64,000 bases of DNA from Caldisericales bacterium (GTDB taxonomy: Bacteria > Caldisericota > Caldisericia > JAAYUI01): positions 170,950 to 234,949 of the forward strand of contig JAAYUI010000003.1 of assembly GCA_012517765.1 (NCBI GenBank). Reading direction: 5' to 3'. Below the pieces are notes generated by a model, which saw nothing but the letters and a program-made list of their open reading frames with translations, searched no databases and was not told the origin of the DNA. How positions within the stretch are numbered: the stretch's first letter is position 1; each line of letters opens with the position of its first letter. The position numbers and the translations under genes are program-made. Below are positions 10,101 to 17,704 of this stretch, piece by piece.

Positions 10101-12270
10101 AGTCGACAATAAAGTTGTTGTTGAGGTCGTTGTATATGTCTTCGCCAACGTCATACTCGCCATTTGGCTGGCTTTCTCCATGAGCAACATCATAAAAGCG
10201 GAGAGTTGCTGGCAAACCCAGGAGAGGTGCACCAAAATCAAGGTCGCCTGCCGCTACATTGGTGCCAGCCTTGTATGTGACAGTATTGTTGCCTTTGGTG
10301 ATTGTGACCTCTGTCATTCTTATGTCGGCTGTCTCTACCAGATTGTTGTTGCTTCTGTATTTTCTGTATATTGACCTCTGGCAGCCAAAAGTGCCGGTTC
10401 CAATATCTGTGCACTTGTATGCTGACGAGAATCCCACAAGACCCTCGCCACCCCAAGGGGGGGGTGAAGTTCTTCCGGCATCTGGTGACTGGAGACCTTC
10501 TTCGGCTCCTAAATAGCTTTCTGAGTGTTTTCCGGCAAGGAAATCTGAGCTGACATCGTTCGGGAACACCTCCGGGCTTGGCCCCAGAAGATTGTCCACC
10601 CCATTGTCAAGGAATATTGACAAGCCAAAGTATGATCTGAAATCGGCCTTTACATTGAAGAATGTTGTTGATGGTATGGCAAAATCTTCTGCGGAATTGT
10701 CCAGTGAAGTTGATTTGTTGATGTTTTGCGAGCCCGTGAGCAGTTTGCCGTATGGATCGAACATTGAAGCTGCAGAACTCGAAGGAGTTTCGCCCATCCA
10801 GACATCAGTCTGTACAATTGTATCATATGATGGAGCAAATGGCCCGGATTGAAGCAATTCTTCAACTACAAGGAGATCACCAGCCACAAGGCCGCCCAGG
10901 ACACAATTTCCCTCAGCATTTGGATTCTCAAACCTGTGTGAATTTGTGTTTACATCAGTGAGCGCGATGTCTCTTTCAGTAACTGTTGCTTCGGCGTCAC
11001 TTTTTCTGTAGATGAATTCGCGTGGATCGTAAACCAGATTTTTGTTTACGTTTTCGGTGTGGAGTTCGTCGCCCGGTGTCACCGTTCCGGAGTGGATAAA
11101 CTGGACGAGTGTTCTGCCTACGTCAAGATCGTCTCCCGGATCGAGTACGCCAATTGGAGGGGCATCAAATACAGAAGACCCTGCCAGATACGTTCTTGGT
11201 TCGCCATTGGCAGACATGACGATTACATTTGTGAGTCTTGTATCACCTGACGAAACCACCGGTGCCGTTGTCAGATTTGTGGTTCTTCTGTATATCCACT
11301 CTGCCGGCGTGTATCTCCCGTCAGTGTTTATGTTCTCGGCGTGCCATTCTTCGCCCTGTTCAAAATCTGCATCAAAATCATTTACAAAAGGTACATAGTG
11401 AAGGCCGATGTCCCATCTCTCGATTGCAGAATTTGAAACGGGCCTTGGTTTTAGCGTAGTTCCTATGGACGGTATGATTGGAAAATCGGTGCTTGGGCTG
11501 ATGTCCTGGATAAGCGGAAAATCTGGCATGTCGACCCAGCCAATCTGGAAAAGCCTTGTCCTAATAGGAGGTTTCTGGTTGAATGGGTCTGGCTGGAAGC
11601 CTTCCCAAATCTCTTTGTCAATCCTGAGATAAACCTCAGAACCTGGCCTGTAGTATGGCTGGATCGAACCATCAACCTTTGTTGGAACGATAAAATATGG
11701 CCCCTGGGTGTTATTGCAGTTTATGGGGTCAACATAGCAGCACGGATTCAGTTTTATATTGTCCCATTCGTATGATGGGTCAGGGTCTCTGCCATAGTTC
11801 GGATCATCCGGATTTGCATAACCATAGTACCTGCAGTCTTCAAATGCCCCTGTTTTTGAGAACCAGAGTTGTCCGGCTGAGTCAAGCACAGCTATCATTT
11901 TTTCCGCAAGGTTTGTTGCCTTGCCAGAATCAGATTTGTTTAGGTAAAAAATGGTGTAATAAAGTGGCTTCGTCATTGTGGCCTGGGTGGCCCTTATGTT
12001 GTATCCACCAGAAACAGCCAGTGATGCGTCTGGCATCGGGAACCCTGTTCTGCCCCACGATGTCACGCCCTTGCCGTCAAAGGCGTATTTTTGTGCCGGA
12101 ACAAGCTGGTTTCCGCTCCATGCAAACCCTACAGGTGCCCATCTTGTTGCAACGAATATTGCTATTTGCCTGTTTGACTGTTCGGCGTTGGCAAGCGATG
12201 AAAATGGCAATCCATTAATAAGAATCAAAAGAGCCAAAATTAATCCGTAACTTTTTTTCATTTTCCTCAT
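4147..12270 (-). CDS. Giant secreted multidomain protein, function unknown
   Basis: A 2707-residue exported protein. The N-terminus has a basic start, a hydrophobic core and an Ala-Asn-Ala exit, typical of a Sec signal peptide. Residues about 300-760 hold repeated Asp/Asn-rich loops followed by E-W/F-I-Y-R (see repeat entry). The middle (about 760-2330) matches nothing I recognise. It has aromatic-rich beta-like sequence, three Cys-Cys pairs and several EF-hand-like loops (NENGKISFADYE, RERDGILDIKD). From about 2333 come a carboxypeptidase-regulatory-like/Ig-like domain and two bacterial Ig-like domains starting near 2423 and 2503. The last 120 residues resemble a copper-amine-oxidase-like N-terminal 'stalk' domain. 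No C-terminal anchor or LPXTG signal is visible, so it is presumably secreted or bound through its stalk and Ig modules. A second ATG lies three codons in (12261). It is divergent from a C25 protease gene, which suggests a linked extracellular role. I assign no enzymatic function. Confidence 0.85.
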   Translation of the reverse strand: MRKMKKSYGLILALLILINGLPFSSLANAEQSNRQIAIFVATRWAPVGFAWSGNQLVPAQKYAFDGKGVTSWGRTGFPMPDASLAVSGGYNIRATQATMTKPLYYTIFYLNKSDSGKATNLAEKMIAVLDSAGQLWFSKTGAFEDCRYYGYANPDDPNYGRDPDPSYEWDNIKLNPCCYVDPINCNNTQGPYFIVPTKVDGSIQPYYRPGSEVYLRIDKEIWEGFQPDPFNQKPPIRTRLFQIGWVDMPDFPLIQDISPSTDFPIIPSIGTTLKPRPVSNSAIERWDIGLHYVPFVNDFDADFEQGEEWHAENINTDGRYTPAEWIYRRTTNLTTAPVVSSGDTRLTNVIVMSANGEPRTYLAGSSVFDAPPIGVLDPGDDLDVGRTLVQFIHSGTVTPGDELHTENVNKNLVYDPREFIYRKSDAEATVTERDIALTDVNTNSHRFENPNAEGNCVLGGLVAGDLLVVEELLQSGPFAPSYDTIVQTDVWMGETPSSSAASMFDPYGKLLTGSQNINKSTSLDNSAEDFAIPSTTFFNVKADFRSYFGLSIFLDNGVDNLLGPSPEVFPNDVSSDFLAGKHSESYLGAEEGLQSPDAGRTSPPPWGGEGLVGFSSAYKCTDIGTGTFGCQRSIYRKYRSNNNLVETADIRMTEVTITKGNNTVTYKAGTNVAAGDLDFGAPLLGLPATLRFYDVAHGESQPNGEYDVGEDIYNDLNNNFIVDYGDVRMSQIRIGYYSYPCGDIVDEWGCFVHEYKAHGFSMGKCGHPTAIDIPTLPGKVGLDAYVDRELRVEQTSKLRIKTPVLLDKKQKIYVTVRSPFTYGKIPWEQTRTITDTDREVFFEITPYQGSLFSNGKYDPIVVTAFADLGGPARTAPPDGPYQDMFYLAKYMPNDNIQDNKNTLTIVPAPWPQPTVPISLANNYDAWEKSYLKVRSERLEINSTRKCLDILEERYPNISLETYDADNMLDINDPCCIPFALNKDQQTIVLYNATGGGVNWMATAIGEHGQRYIIQYNIDKTYYFWYWNDIGYVPGALDPGDYVGDDPNFMPPLFIGTSRPIEVSSQASLVDVDNSSKMAQTWGDDDGFLAWGVVTRGDELGLFDGITTDPKTGVKFGRIETYGVPTYITSAATFTDTDTGGWALGLVKPKESTQIRLRLSSFNIMFDYNSKLPVHPSHFLLDDHLALDYSGYATAKVLSVDPTLNFSELQVIDHGLQFSQLDYTAGKNSINQIPPPAPQIQHPYNPILRNLQDDFRVYPGGQAHLSRIINIPFARAQICGYNSYPAIWSEWGQRLNANKEALGRDPDEDKRKRKVNFNKLGTEFFPLTDYGIYFVLKDSNGTHLTFNPGTSSNPTPFKRLIKKLTVTGPFKRPKIMDPLTGRVTTDFAFEGMIRLPIIYDFTGKVVVDNTNYQWYEFDGKNWIGEIGFGPDKITFMPDEFNKFLIWNKRLDYTGVSNVIKIDELTPVGSGKIEIEVELFDGTVKRFQDCCNDKNEFGIKVHGLTITGLPDTIPVDQDHHFRVKITEQEDMQIEEACNNAFVYIWQDRGIAFKIEGMDEALHIGMGDGRTIGTPMPMRNNSRTGGRMFADWWDFNENGKISFADYETEIIGTYDLATNLWNGGMVDARTFNRNDGIYELDLTKETGCQITDVGMDIGGVNIEFIKRMITPADHVISEHEEASVYVTAFKYGDDNNDRSYAPYFYHEWFDISYTHEVYLAGEAKANIGPKDDLTIEVSPQPLTAGVVNEMADPSKPLTMRITDATGTPVNLLEGVRDVIGDREVPPDRAWLHCFRDWFPDDQSFFGPDARLPQYYWVRTDLHNTSYNYYANIYLYSDWEDANKRSFQPIQIDFSRSKDGIYQFKGFCANDSGEFSLTVYTPDRKHFGTTKIKVGLPIVEYNVVNMDDPERKVFTSPGEPDFLLTAGSNRVYEITAVCKNRQGFILKQPPREVRVCGDKITYPAHFTPFVNVPANWRPKSFFPCERCKTNYTVHLGLDWNGDRLLQRSNGEILSFGSLLTKREFFTWDEQLRAVTILRRNEPVFYNTTNIHYSNDTFSDKPSMLVQPEYRPVPYAWGLGCIYNKPYEGTYLFADRERDGILDIKDTLPLDELGSCKFYVFAEDVCKVGGLVGLNPYSTDDFYADVAGAPFPYYTDPGFHYTRFRYKTNPGPLEGSTMGSRDATFALDWDAFPETMLSLETPKMAFKSAESRMPLSTGLLDQNNFDLAYATNNNILVEIRPADDRDLPITGGGYIMAAGANDSLLSQGGFYAFEPGTVPYTYLTLNPTGQGKSVIQLGYTCKNTLLDKQPYEFSLRDAPEYFSIYPVAALDSSPGIVPVLLSPAKIVNGVKNILTVQVTDRATKATIPDATIRVRGEDIDVESQTDANGKAILEIEPKSVMKIVILATAKGFVSGEIIEYTGDQTEPPILEVDQYPPLTNKQSLSLKGKTSPGATLVANGKPAQVSQDGSFNIRVSLVEGPNFIVIVSQLSKGPSKTLQLSITLDTIKPELLVPKFPELIGAQDFVIKGRVEPGASVRINGKDATVIYDIYQASISLVPGKNQVKIEAIDQAGNIATETVEIPVYAQGWGRLVVGQKEVFDQKGDVIGVMQSALTKDGLIPVDALRVIFGASFQVSQEASTCKLDIFGKSIIFESGSAVALSGGTQIQLPNSPSLVDGSFYLTQEILKSVLDCTLNTDLLKGFMVIERVWLP
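10440..10510 (-). repeat. GC-rich palindromic segment with a G8/C8 run inside the giant exoprotein gene
   Basis: The plus strand has CCACCCCAAGGGGGGGGTG around 10449-10467, an imperfect palindrome containing eight consecutive G (10457-10464). It encodes an atypical Pro-Pro-Pro-Trp-Gly-Gly stretch in the giant protein and remains in frame. It could be a small palindromic element tolerated in frame, or a slippage-prone tract. Confidence 0.5.
10985..11400 (-). repeat. Internal repeats in the N-terminal third of the giant exoprotein
   Basis: Two copies of a module share the pattern G-(E/D)-E-(W/L)-H-x-E-N-x-N, then an Asp/Asn-rich loop ending Tyr-x-Pro-x-E-(W/F)-I-Y-R. In each copy a segment with D-x-x-L-T-x-V follows, and a Y-x-A-G-x-x-V stretch is visible after the first. 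A more diverged third copy lies near 10090-10380 (SIYRKYR, YKAGTNV, LNNNFIVDYGDVR). The loops resemble calcium-binding dockerin or EF-hand loops. The units are degenerate at DNA level, so this is an old protein repeat and not a recent tandem duplication. Confidence 0.55.
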
Positions 12271-12277
12271 CTCACTA

Positions 12278-12307
12278 TATATACGCTACAATTCCAGTTT
12301 CTGTTTA
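12278..12307 (-). promoter_or_regulatory. Promoter of the giant exoprotein gene (short or no leader)
   Basis: TAAACA (12302-12307), an 18-nt spacer and TATATA (12278-12283) on the minus strand. The -10 box ends 7 nt before the ATG at 12270, so the transcript would begin at or very near the start codon. There is no clear Shine-Dalgarno sequence for that ATG. Confidence 0.45.
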
Positions 12308-12392
12308 CAAAAATATATACACTCAAATACAAAGCGTGTTTATCGATTTTATTATTGTAGTATTCTTGTGTCAAGCGTATTTTTTCCATTAC

Positions 12393-12420
12393 TTGAGTTA
12401 AAAAGCGTCCATGCTAGAAT
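12393..12420 (+). promoter_or_regulatory. Promoter of the C25 protease gene (leaderless arrangement)
   Basis: TTGAGT (12393-12398), a 16-nt spacer and TAGAAT (12415-12420). The box ends 8 nt before the ATG at 12429, which begins a good signal peptide. An upstream in-frame ATG at 12411 overlaps the -10 region and is therefore unlikely to be transcribed. Confidence 0.55.
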
Positions 12421-12428
12421 TGTCTCAA

Positions 12429-14597
12429 ATGAAAAAGGCGATAAATTTTGTTGTTTTTATTATCTTTATATTGACCACAATACCAGCAAACAAAGTATTT
12501 TCTGAAGAACAGAAACCATGTTTCCTCATTATTTCAAAACAACCACTGTCGCTTTTGGGCGAATTGACAAAATCGAAGGAATCGGCGGGGTTGCAGGTAA
12601 GGTATGTTAATACTGATGACATACCTTCCGAAGACAGACTTGGGCCGAAAGATATCAGAATATTTTTGAAAAAAAACAAGGACGCCTGGAACATAAAATA
12701 TTTGCTCATAGTCGGGTCTGAGGACACCGTGCCGATGATGTACTGTTCCCCTGCCTCAGAGGGTGTTGCATCAAGAGATCTTGTCGATACACCGACAGAT
12801 TTCTATTACTCATCGATTTATGATGAGTGGGACAGGGATGGCGATGGAAGGGTCGGGGAGTACCCGGATGATGGTGTAGCAGAGCACAAAGCCGATATTT
12901 TTGTTGGCAGGATACCTTTTGATGAACCGAAAACAATTTCCGAGATTTCGAAATCGATAGCTGAATTTGATAATCTGGCTGATTTTCAGAAGGCAAAACT
13001 GCTTTTTGGTGGCGCAATGCTTGGTTTCCAGGGTGAGGTCTGGGACGACAAGGTAATGGAAAGAACAGACGGCGGGGAATATTGCGAGAAGATATATTCG
13101 GAAATTTTTAGTGGCAAGGGATTTTCCAGATACAGACTCTATGAAAAAGATGGTTTTCTTCCATCTCCATTCCAATGTGAAGAGCCGCTCAACGCAGAGA
13201 CTTTCGGCTACCAGATACCAAACAGGTATGGGCTTGTCTTGTGGACTGCCCATGGCTCGCCTGAACATATAGTTAGGACAGTCTGGAACTCGGGTAGTGC
13301 CCAAAAATCCTCTCCTTCCAAGGCCGATCTTTCACAACCAAGACTCCTGAACTCAACTCAGATGACAGGTGCCAAGACCAGGTGGGGGATTGTTGTTTCG
13401 GCATCTTGCTCAACATCGAACCCTTCCGCAGGAACGGGTCTGGGTGCTTCGGTAATCAAGGCTGGTGCTTCAGCTTATGTTGGTTCAACCAGGGTTGCCT
13501 GGTCACCATCATACTGGAGGAAACTCGAAGATGGCGGAATGGACACTATTTTGTACCTCTTTTGCAGGTACCTTTCCGTTCCAGGCACATCCGTAGGGCA
13601 GGCAATCGCACAGGCAAGAGTGGAATTTGCCAAAAAATATTTCTTTGGTGACATCGAGGACCCAATCGAGTCAGCCCAGATGAACATTTACAACTTCAAT
13701 CTCTATGGCGATCCATCGGTTTGCCTGATAAAGGGTGATATTGGAGGAAGCGTCGAAATACTTGAACCAAGCATCAGCGCCTCTCCTGGAGAAGTGGCAA
13801 AATGGGAGGCAAATATCTCCGGCAGCGATTTGACTGGCAATATCTTTCAGGTGATCCCGGACAAGCAGGACATGAGCTGGGCCGTCCCGGAAGTCGTGAT
13901 TGCTGGAAACAAGCTTGTTTTGACAGCAGAAATTCCATCATCAGTTCCTAACGGCAAGAGATTTTGGATACTCCACCAGAAGAGGGGCGACCTGTCGTCG
14001 CAAATACTGATAGTTCTCAATATTGTGCCAAAACCGGAGGCCAGCTTTGGATTTTCATCAGGGGATGGCGTGATAATCCCGTTTTCAAGGGTCAAGTCCA
14101 GCCTTAATTTGACACAGAAAACAAAATATCTTGAGGTCACACTGAAATATGATCCTGACAAAATCAAGTTTGTTTCCATAGGTCAGCCATCAAAAAAATC
14201 AGATGTTTTCTCGTTTTTTGATAACCATTTTGGTCTTGCATACATCAGGATTTCAGGAGCTTCCGAGGTACTGCCGCTGATAAGCTTCAGGGTGATGAAA
14301 TTTGTAGGAAAAACATCAATCGATGTATCAAAAATTGTTGCAATGACAGACAGACCGGAGGCTTTAGCCATCCAGTCCAAATCGTTTGAAATAGCAATTG
14401 GGGAGAAAGAACTCTGGATTTCGAGGGCCGATTTTGATAGATCTGGTAAAGTGGATTCTTTTGACCTAGCGCTTCTTCTGTCGCGAATCGGGTGCACAAA
14501 ACAGGACCCAAAATATGATCCAGTTTATGATCTGGATGATAACGGCCTGATAGATTTTATTGATTACAGCCTTGCTTTCAAAAGAATCAGTGGTTGA
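12429..14597 (+). CDS. Secreted gingipain-like C25 cysteine protease with cohesin-like and dockerin modules
   Basis: Exported protein of 722 residues from the preferred ATG at 12429 (12411 would add six codons). A lysine start and hydrophobic run form a signal peptide. The protease domain follows the C25 gingipain pattern, with the candidate catalytic His about 275 in TAHGSPEH and the candidate Cys about 327 in VSASCSTS. An Asp-rich segment (DRDGDGRVGEYPDDG) looks calcium-binding. The domain ends near NFNLYGDPSVCL, as is usual in this family. A beta-rich region follows, then a cohesin-like domain (about 540-655). A type I dockerin-like pair of EF-hand loops closes the protein (DFDRSGKVD and DLDDNGLID, about 668-722). 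Its substrate is unknown. It is divergent from the giant exoprotein gene. Its 3' end overlaps purH, convergently, by 11 bp. Confidence 0.85.
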   Translation: MKKAINFVVFIIFILTTIPANKVFSEEQKPCFLIISKQPLSLLGELTKSKESAGLQVRYVNTDDIPSEDRLGPKDIRIFLKKNKDAWNIKYLLIVGSEDTVPMMYCSPASEGVASRDLVDTPTDFYYSSIYDEWDRDGDGRVGEYPDDGVAEHKADIFVGRIPFDEPKTISEISKSIAEFDNLADFQKAKLLFGGAMLGFQGEVWDDKVMERTDGGEYCEKIYSEIFSGKGFSRYRLYEKDGFLPSPFQCEEPLNAETFGYQIPNRYGLVLWTAHGSPEHIVRTVWNSGSAQKSSPSKADLSQPRLLNSTQMTGAKTRWGIVVSASCSTSNPSAGTGLGASVIKAGASAYVGSTRVAWSPSYWRKLEDGGMDTILYLFCRYLSVPGTSVGQAIAQARVEFAKKYFFGDIEDPIESAQMNIYNFNLYGDPSVCLIKGDIGGSVEILEPSISASPGEVAKWEANISGSDLTGNIFQVIPDKQDMSWAVPEVVIAGNKLVLTAEIPSSVPNGKRFWILHQKRGDLSSQILIVLNIVPKPEASFGFSSGDGVIIPFSRVKSSLNLTQKTKYLEVTLKYDPDKIKFVSIGQPSKKSDVFSFFDNHFGLAYIRISGASEVLPLISFRVMKFVGKTSIDVSKIVAMTDRPEALAIQSKSFEIAIGEKELWISRADFDRSGKVDSFDLALLLSRIGCTKQDPKYDPVYDLDDNGLIDFIDYSLAFKRISG

Positions 14598-16095
14598 AGT
14601 GTCTCTGTCCTGAGAAAACCAGACCAATCCCAAGTTTGTTTGCTGCAGCAATTACTTCGTCATCTCTGATGGAACCACCTGGTTCAATGATTGCTTTTAC
14701 CCCAAAGCTTGCCGCGTGTTCGATAGAATCTGCAAACGGGAAGTATGCGTCAGAGGCAAGATAGGAGCCCTTGGCTTTTTCGCCGGCCTGTGATGAGGCG
14801 ATTTTCACGGAACCAACCCTGTTTGGTTGACCGGCACCAACACCTACTGTTGCAAAATCTTTTGCCAGAACTATTGCATTGGATTTTACATGCTTGGCCA
14901 CCGCCATGGCAAAAGTGAGCTGTTCGAGATCGTGCTCGGATACTGGAGTTTCGCCAGCAATTTTGAATGAGTCAGCCAGGCTGAGATCGGGTTGCTGGAA
15001 AAGAGTTCCAAACATTGTTGATCTGATGGCAAATTTTGCCCTGGGAAGGTCTTTATTGTATGTCACCAGTCTTGTATTTTTTTTCTTCGCAAAAATAGAG
15101 AGTGCCTCTTTGCTGAAATCTTTTGCGATAATCACTTCGACAAATAGTTTTCCAACCTCGATTGCTGCTTCCTCGTCAATCGTGTCATTTATAGCAACGA
15201 TACCGCCATACGCGGAAACTGGGTCGCATTCCAGTGCCCTAAGGTAGGCCTCTTTCATGCTTGTGCCTATCGCCACCCCGCATGGAGTGAGGTGTTTGAC
15301 AATTACAGCACATGTTGGATCAAACTCCAGCAGTGTCGAGAGCGCGGCATCAATGTCGAGAATGTTGTTATAGGAGAGCTCTTTGCCTTGCAGTGATGTA
15401 ATTGGCCATTCGTTGTTGCCGACAGAATAAAGCCCGGCCTGCTGGTGCGGGTTTTCACCGTATCTGAGCGGCATCACCTGCATTGTGTGGATTGTTTCGG
15501 GAACACCAAGCTGGTCTTTTGTAGAGCCTTCAAGATATGCGGATATTGTGCCATCGTAGGCATTTGTTGTCCTGAAAGCTTTGATCGCAAGCGATTTCTT
15601 GTACTCAATGTCAAACTTGCCAAGCGAAAGCCTTTCGATGAACTCGTTGTACTGTGAAGGGTCGCTAAGAATTGTGACGTGCTGGAAATTTTTTGCGCTT
15701 GCGCGGAGGAGCGTTACACCGCCGATGTCTATCTCTTCGATGGCCTTCTCGAGGGTGCAGTCCTGTGATGCGATGGTTTTTTCAAAAGGATAGAGATTAC
15801 AGATCACGATATCTATCGACTCGGCAGTCATTTTGCCAAGCTCTTCCATGTCTTTGGGGTTGTCTCTCCTGCAGAGTATTCCGGCGTGGATTTTGGGATG
15901 GAGCGTCTTGACCCTGCCGCCAAGGACCTCAGGTGAGCCCGTATAGCTGGCAACTTCAGTAATCTGGAAGCCTAGTTTTCTAAGGTGGTCTGCTGTCCCG
16001 CCTGTCGAAAGGATTTTATAGCCTGTCTGTGTGATTGCCCTGGCGAGTGGCTCAAGCCCTGTTTTATCATGCACTGATATGAGAACGTAGCTCAT
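14587..16095 (-). CDS. purH: Bifunctional AICAR transformylase / IMP cyclohydrolase
   Basis: Catalyses the last two steps of IMP synthesis: formyl transfer from 10-formyl-THF to AICAR, then ring closure. At 502 residues it is the usual family length. The N-terminal MGS-like cyclohydrolase domain begins ISVHDKTGLEPLA and includes STGGTADHLR and GGRVKTLHPKIHAGIL. The C-terminal transformylase part has LRYGENPHQQA, KHLTPCGVAIG and the closing GGSIRDDEVIAAAN. It is the last gene of the ackA-purLMNH operon, starting in a 4-bp overlap with purN, so translation is probably coupled. It converges with the C25 protease gene with an 11-bp tail overlap, leaving no room for an intrinsic terminator. Confidence 0.97.
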   Translation of the reverse strand: MSYVLISVHDKTGLEPLARAITQTGYKILSTGGTADHLRKLGFQITEVASYTGSPEVLGGRVKTLHPKIHAGILCRRDNPKDMEELGKMTAESIDIVICNLYPFEKTIASQDCTLEKAIEEIDIGGVTLLRASAKNFQHVTILSDPSQYNEFIERLSLGKFDIEYKKSLAIKAFRTTNAYDGTISAYLEGSTKDQLGVPETIHTMQVMPLRYGENPHQQAGLYSVGNNEWPITSLQGKELSYNNILDIDAALSTLLEFDPTCAVIVKHLTPCGVAIGTSMKEAYLRALECDPVSAYGGIVAINDTIDEEAAIEVGKLFVEVIIAKDFSKEALSIFAKKKNTRLVTYNKDLPRAKFAIRSTMFGTLFQQPDLSLADSFKIAGETPVSEHDLEQLTFAMAVAKHVKSNAIVLAKDFATVGVGAGQPNRVGSVKIASSQAGEKAKGSYLASDAYFPFADSIEHAASFGVKAIIEPGGSIRDDEVIAAANKLGIGLVFSGQRHFNH

Positions 16096-16703
16096 TGATC
16101 CTCCTTTATTAGTGTCTTTCTTCCAGAAACGTTTACTCTTCCATCAAGCATAATTTTGCATGCCCTCCAGAGCGTGTCGTGCTCTACTGCAAGTATTCTA
16201 TCGGCAAGCGTTTCGTTGGTGTCTGTCTCAAGAACTTCTACGGCCCTCTGGATTATTATGGGGCCTGTGTCGCAACCCTCATCAACTATGAATACCGTGC
16301 ACCCGGAGACCTTTACCCCGTAATCAAATGCCTGTTGTTGTGCATCAAGGCCCGGGAAGGACGGCAGAAGCGAAGGATGGATATTGATAACCCTGTTTTT
16401 GAAACGCCGGATGAAATTGGGTGTTACAAGCATCATAAATCCGGCGAGTACTACCAGGTCCGCATTGGATGAGGCGAGGATGCCTGCCAGATGATCAAAA
16501 AAGGCTTCCCTTGACTCAAAATCTTTCAGCTTGCAAACCTGATAGGGGATATTCTTGTCCCTGCAAAATTCAAGCGCAGGTGCTTTTGATTTGTTTGAAA
16601 TTACAATGCAGATTTCTGCACCCAGTTTGCCCTGTTCTATTGCGCCGTAGAGCGCCCTGAGATTGGAGCCTCTGCCAGATACCAGAACTGCAATCTTTTT
16701 CAT
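16092..16703 (-). CDS. purN: Phosphoribosylglycinamide formyltransferase
   Basis: Transfers formyl from 10-formyl-THF to GAR in purine synthesis. It has 203 residues, the usual PurN size. Visible hallmarks are the N-terminal VLVSGRGSNLRAL nucleotide-binding loop, the VINIHPSLLPSFPG motif with its catalytic Asn and His, and GCTVFIVDEGCDTGPII carrying the conserved catalytic Asp. It lies between purM and purH, sharing a few overlapping bases with each. Confidence 0.97.
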   Translation of the reverse strand: MKKIAVLVSGRGSNLRALYGAIEQGKLGAEICIVISNKSKAPALEFCRDKNIPYQVCKLKDFESREAFFDHLAGILASSNADLVVLAGFMMLVTPNFIRRFKNRVINIHPSLLPSFPGLDAQQQAFDYGVKVSGCTVFIVDEGCDTGPIIIQRAVEVLETDTNETLADRILAVEHDTLWRACKIMLDGRVNVSGRKTLIKEDQ

Positions 16704-17704
16704 CAGACAAGCCCGAAGGAAGGCTCTCCGTCACCCTCGACTGTCCCTATGACTACGGAACCAGGATAAAGAGACATTGTTTTTGAGGCTTCTTTTTCGG
16801 GCACAAACAGTGCCATGCCGATTCCCATATTGAAGGTCTTGAATGCGTCTTCATCTGAAAGCTTGGCCTCTTTGACAAGGAACTCGATTATCGGGATTTT
16901 TGGGAGGCTGTTTCTTTTTACGGCCGCTTTTCCAGAACCCATGATTCTTGGAAGATTATCGGCAAGACCGCCACCTGTTATATGTGTAATACCGTGGAGT
17001 TCAACAGCCTGCGCTATTTTGACGATAAATTGGGCATATATTTTTGTTGGCTCGAGAAGTGCGAGGCCGAAGTGGTCAATCCCGTCAAATTTTGAATCCA
17101 GGGAATATTTTGATGCAATCTTCCTGGCAAGTGAATATCCGTTTGAATGGAGTCCTGATGATGGCAGTCCAACTATTATATCACCTTTTTTTATCTTTGA
17201 TCCATCGATGATCTTTGATTTCTCGACTATTCCAACTGCAAAACCGGCAAGATCATATTCGTTGGGCTGGTAGATGTCACCCATCTGGGCAGTTTCTCCA
17301 CCAATTAGGGCGCATCCAGCCTGAACGCAACCCTCGGTCACACCTTTTATTATCTGGTATGACACTTCTTCATCGAGCCTGTTTACGGCCAGATAATCAA
17401 GAAAATACAGTGGTTTTGCGCCTGAGCAGACTATGTCATCAACGTTCATGGCCACGCAGTCAATGCCAACTGTATCGTGTTTGCCAAGTGCCTGGGCGAT
17501 CTTCACTTTTGTCCCGACACCATCGGCGCCTGAGACCATGACGGGGTTCGAATAACCCTTTGGGACCTCAAAAAAACCGCCAAAAAAACCTATTCCACCC
17601 AAGACACCGGGAATAATTGTCCTTTTTGCGGCTTCTTTTATTTTTTCGACAAACCTGTCTGAGGCGTCAATAGAAACTCCCGTTGACTCATAGGCCTTGC
17701 TCAT
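16703..17704 (-). CDS. purM: Phosphoribosylformylglycinamidine cyclo-ligase (AIR synthase)
   Basis: ATP-dependent closure of the imidazole ring, FGAM to AIR. The 333 residues match the family. Key segments are the YESTGVSIDASDR start, VSGADGVGTKVKIA, NVDDIVCSGA, CALIGGETAQMGD and ITGGGLADNLPR. The start overlaps purL by 17 bp, which suggests translational coupling within the operon. Confidence 0.97.
   Translation of the reverse strand: MSKAYESTGVSIDASDRFVEKIKEAAKRTIIPGVLGGIGFFGGFFEVPKGYSNPVMVSGADGVGTKVKIAQALGKHDTVGIDCVAMNVDDIVCSGAKPLYFLDYLAVNRLDEEVSYQIIKGVTEGCVQAGCALIGGETAQMGDIYQPNEYDLAGFAVGIVEKSKIIDGSKIKKGDIIVGLPSSGLHSNGYSLARKIASKYSLDSKFDGIDHFGLALLEPTKIYAQFIVKIAQAVELHGITHITGGGLADNLPRIMGSGKAAVKRNSLPKIPIIEFLVKEAKLSDEDAFKTFNMGIGMALFVPEKEASKTMSLYPGSVVIGTVEGDGEPSFGLV

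Noticed and set aside
12271..12410. Possible RNA gene in the divergent spacer
   Set aside because: It is A/T-rich with promoter-like boxes only; no stable hairpin or tRNA-like arms were found.
12810..13304. Minus-strand reading frame of 164 codons
   Set aside because: It lies opposite the C25 protease catalytic domain and its composition is a shadow of that gene.
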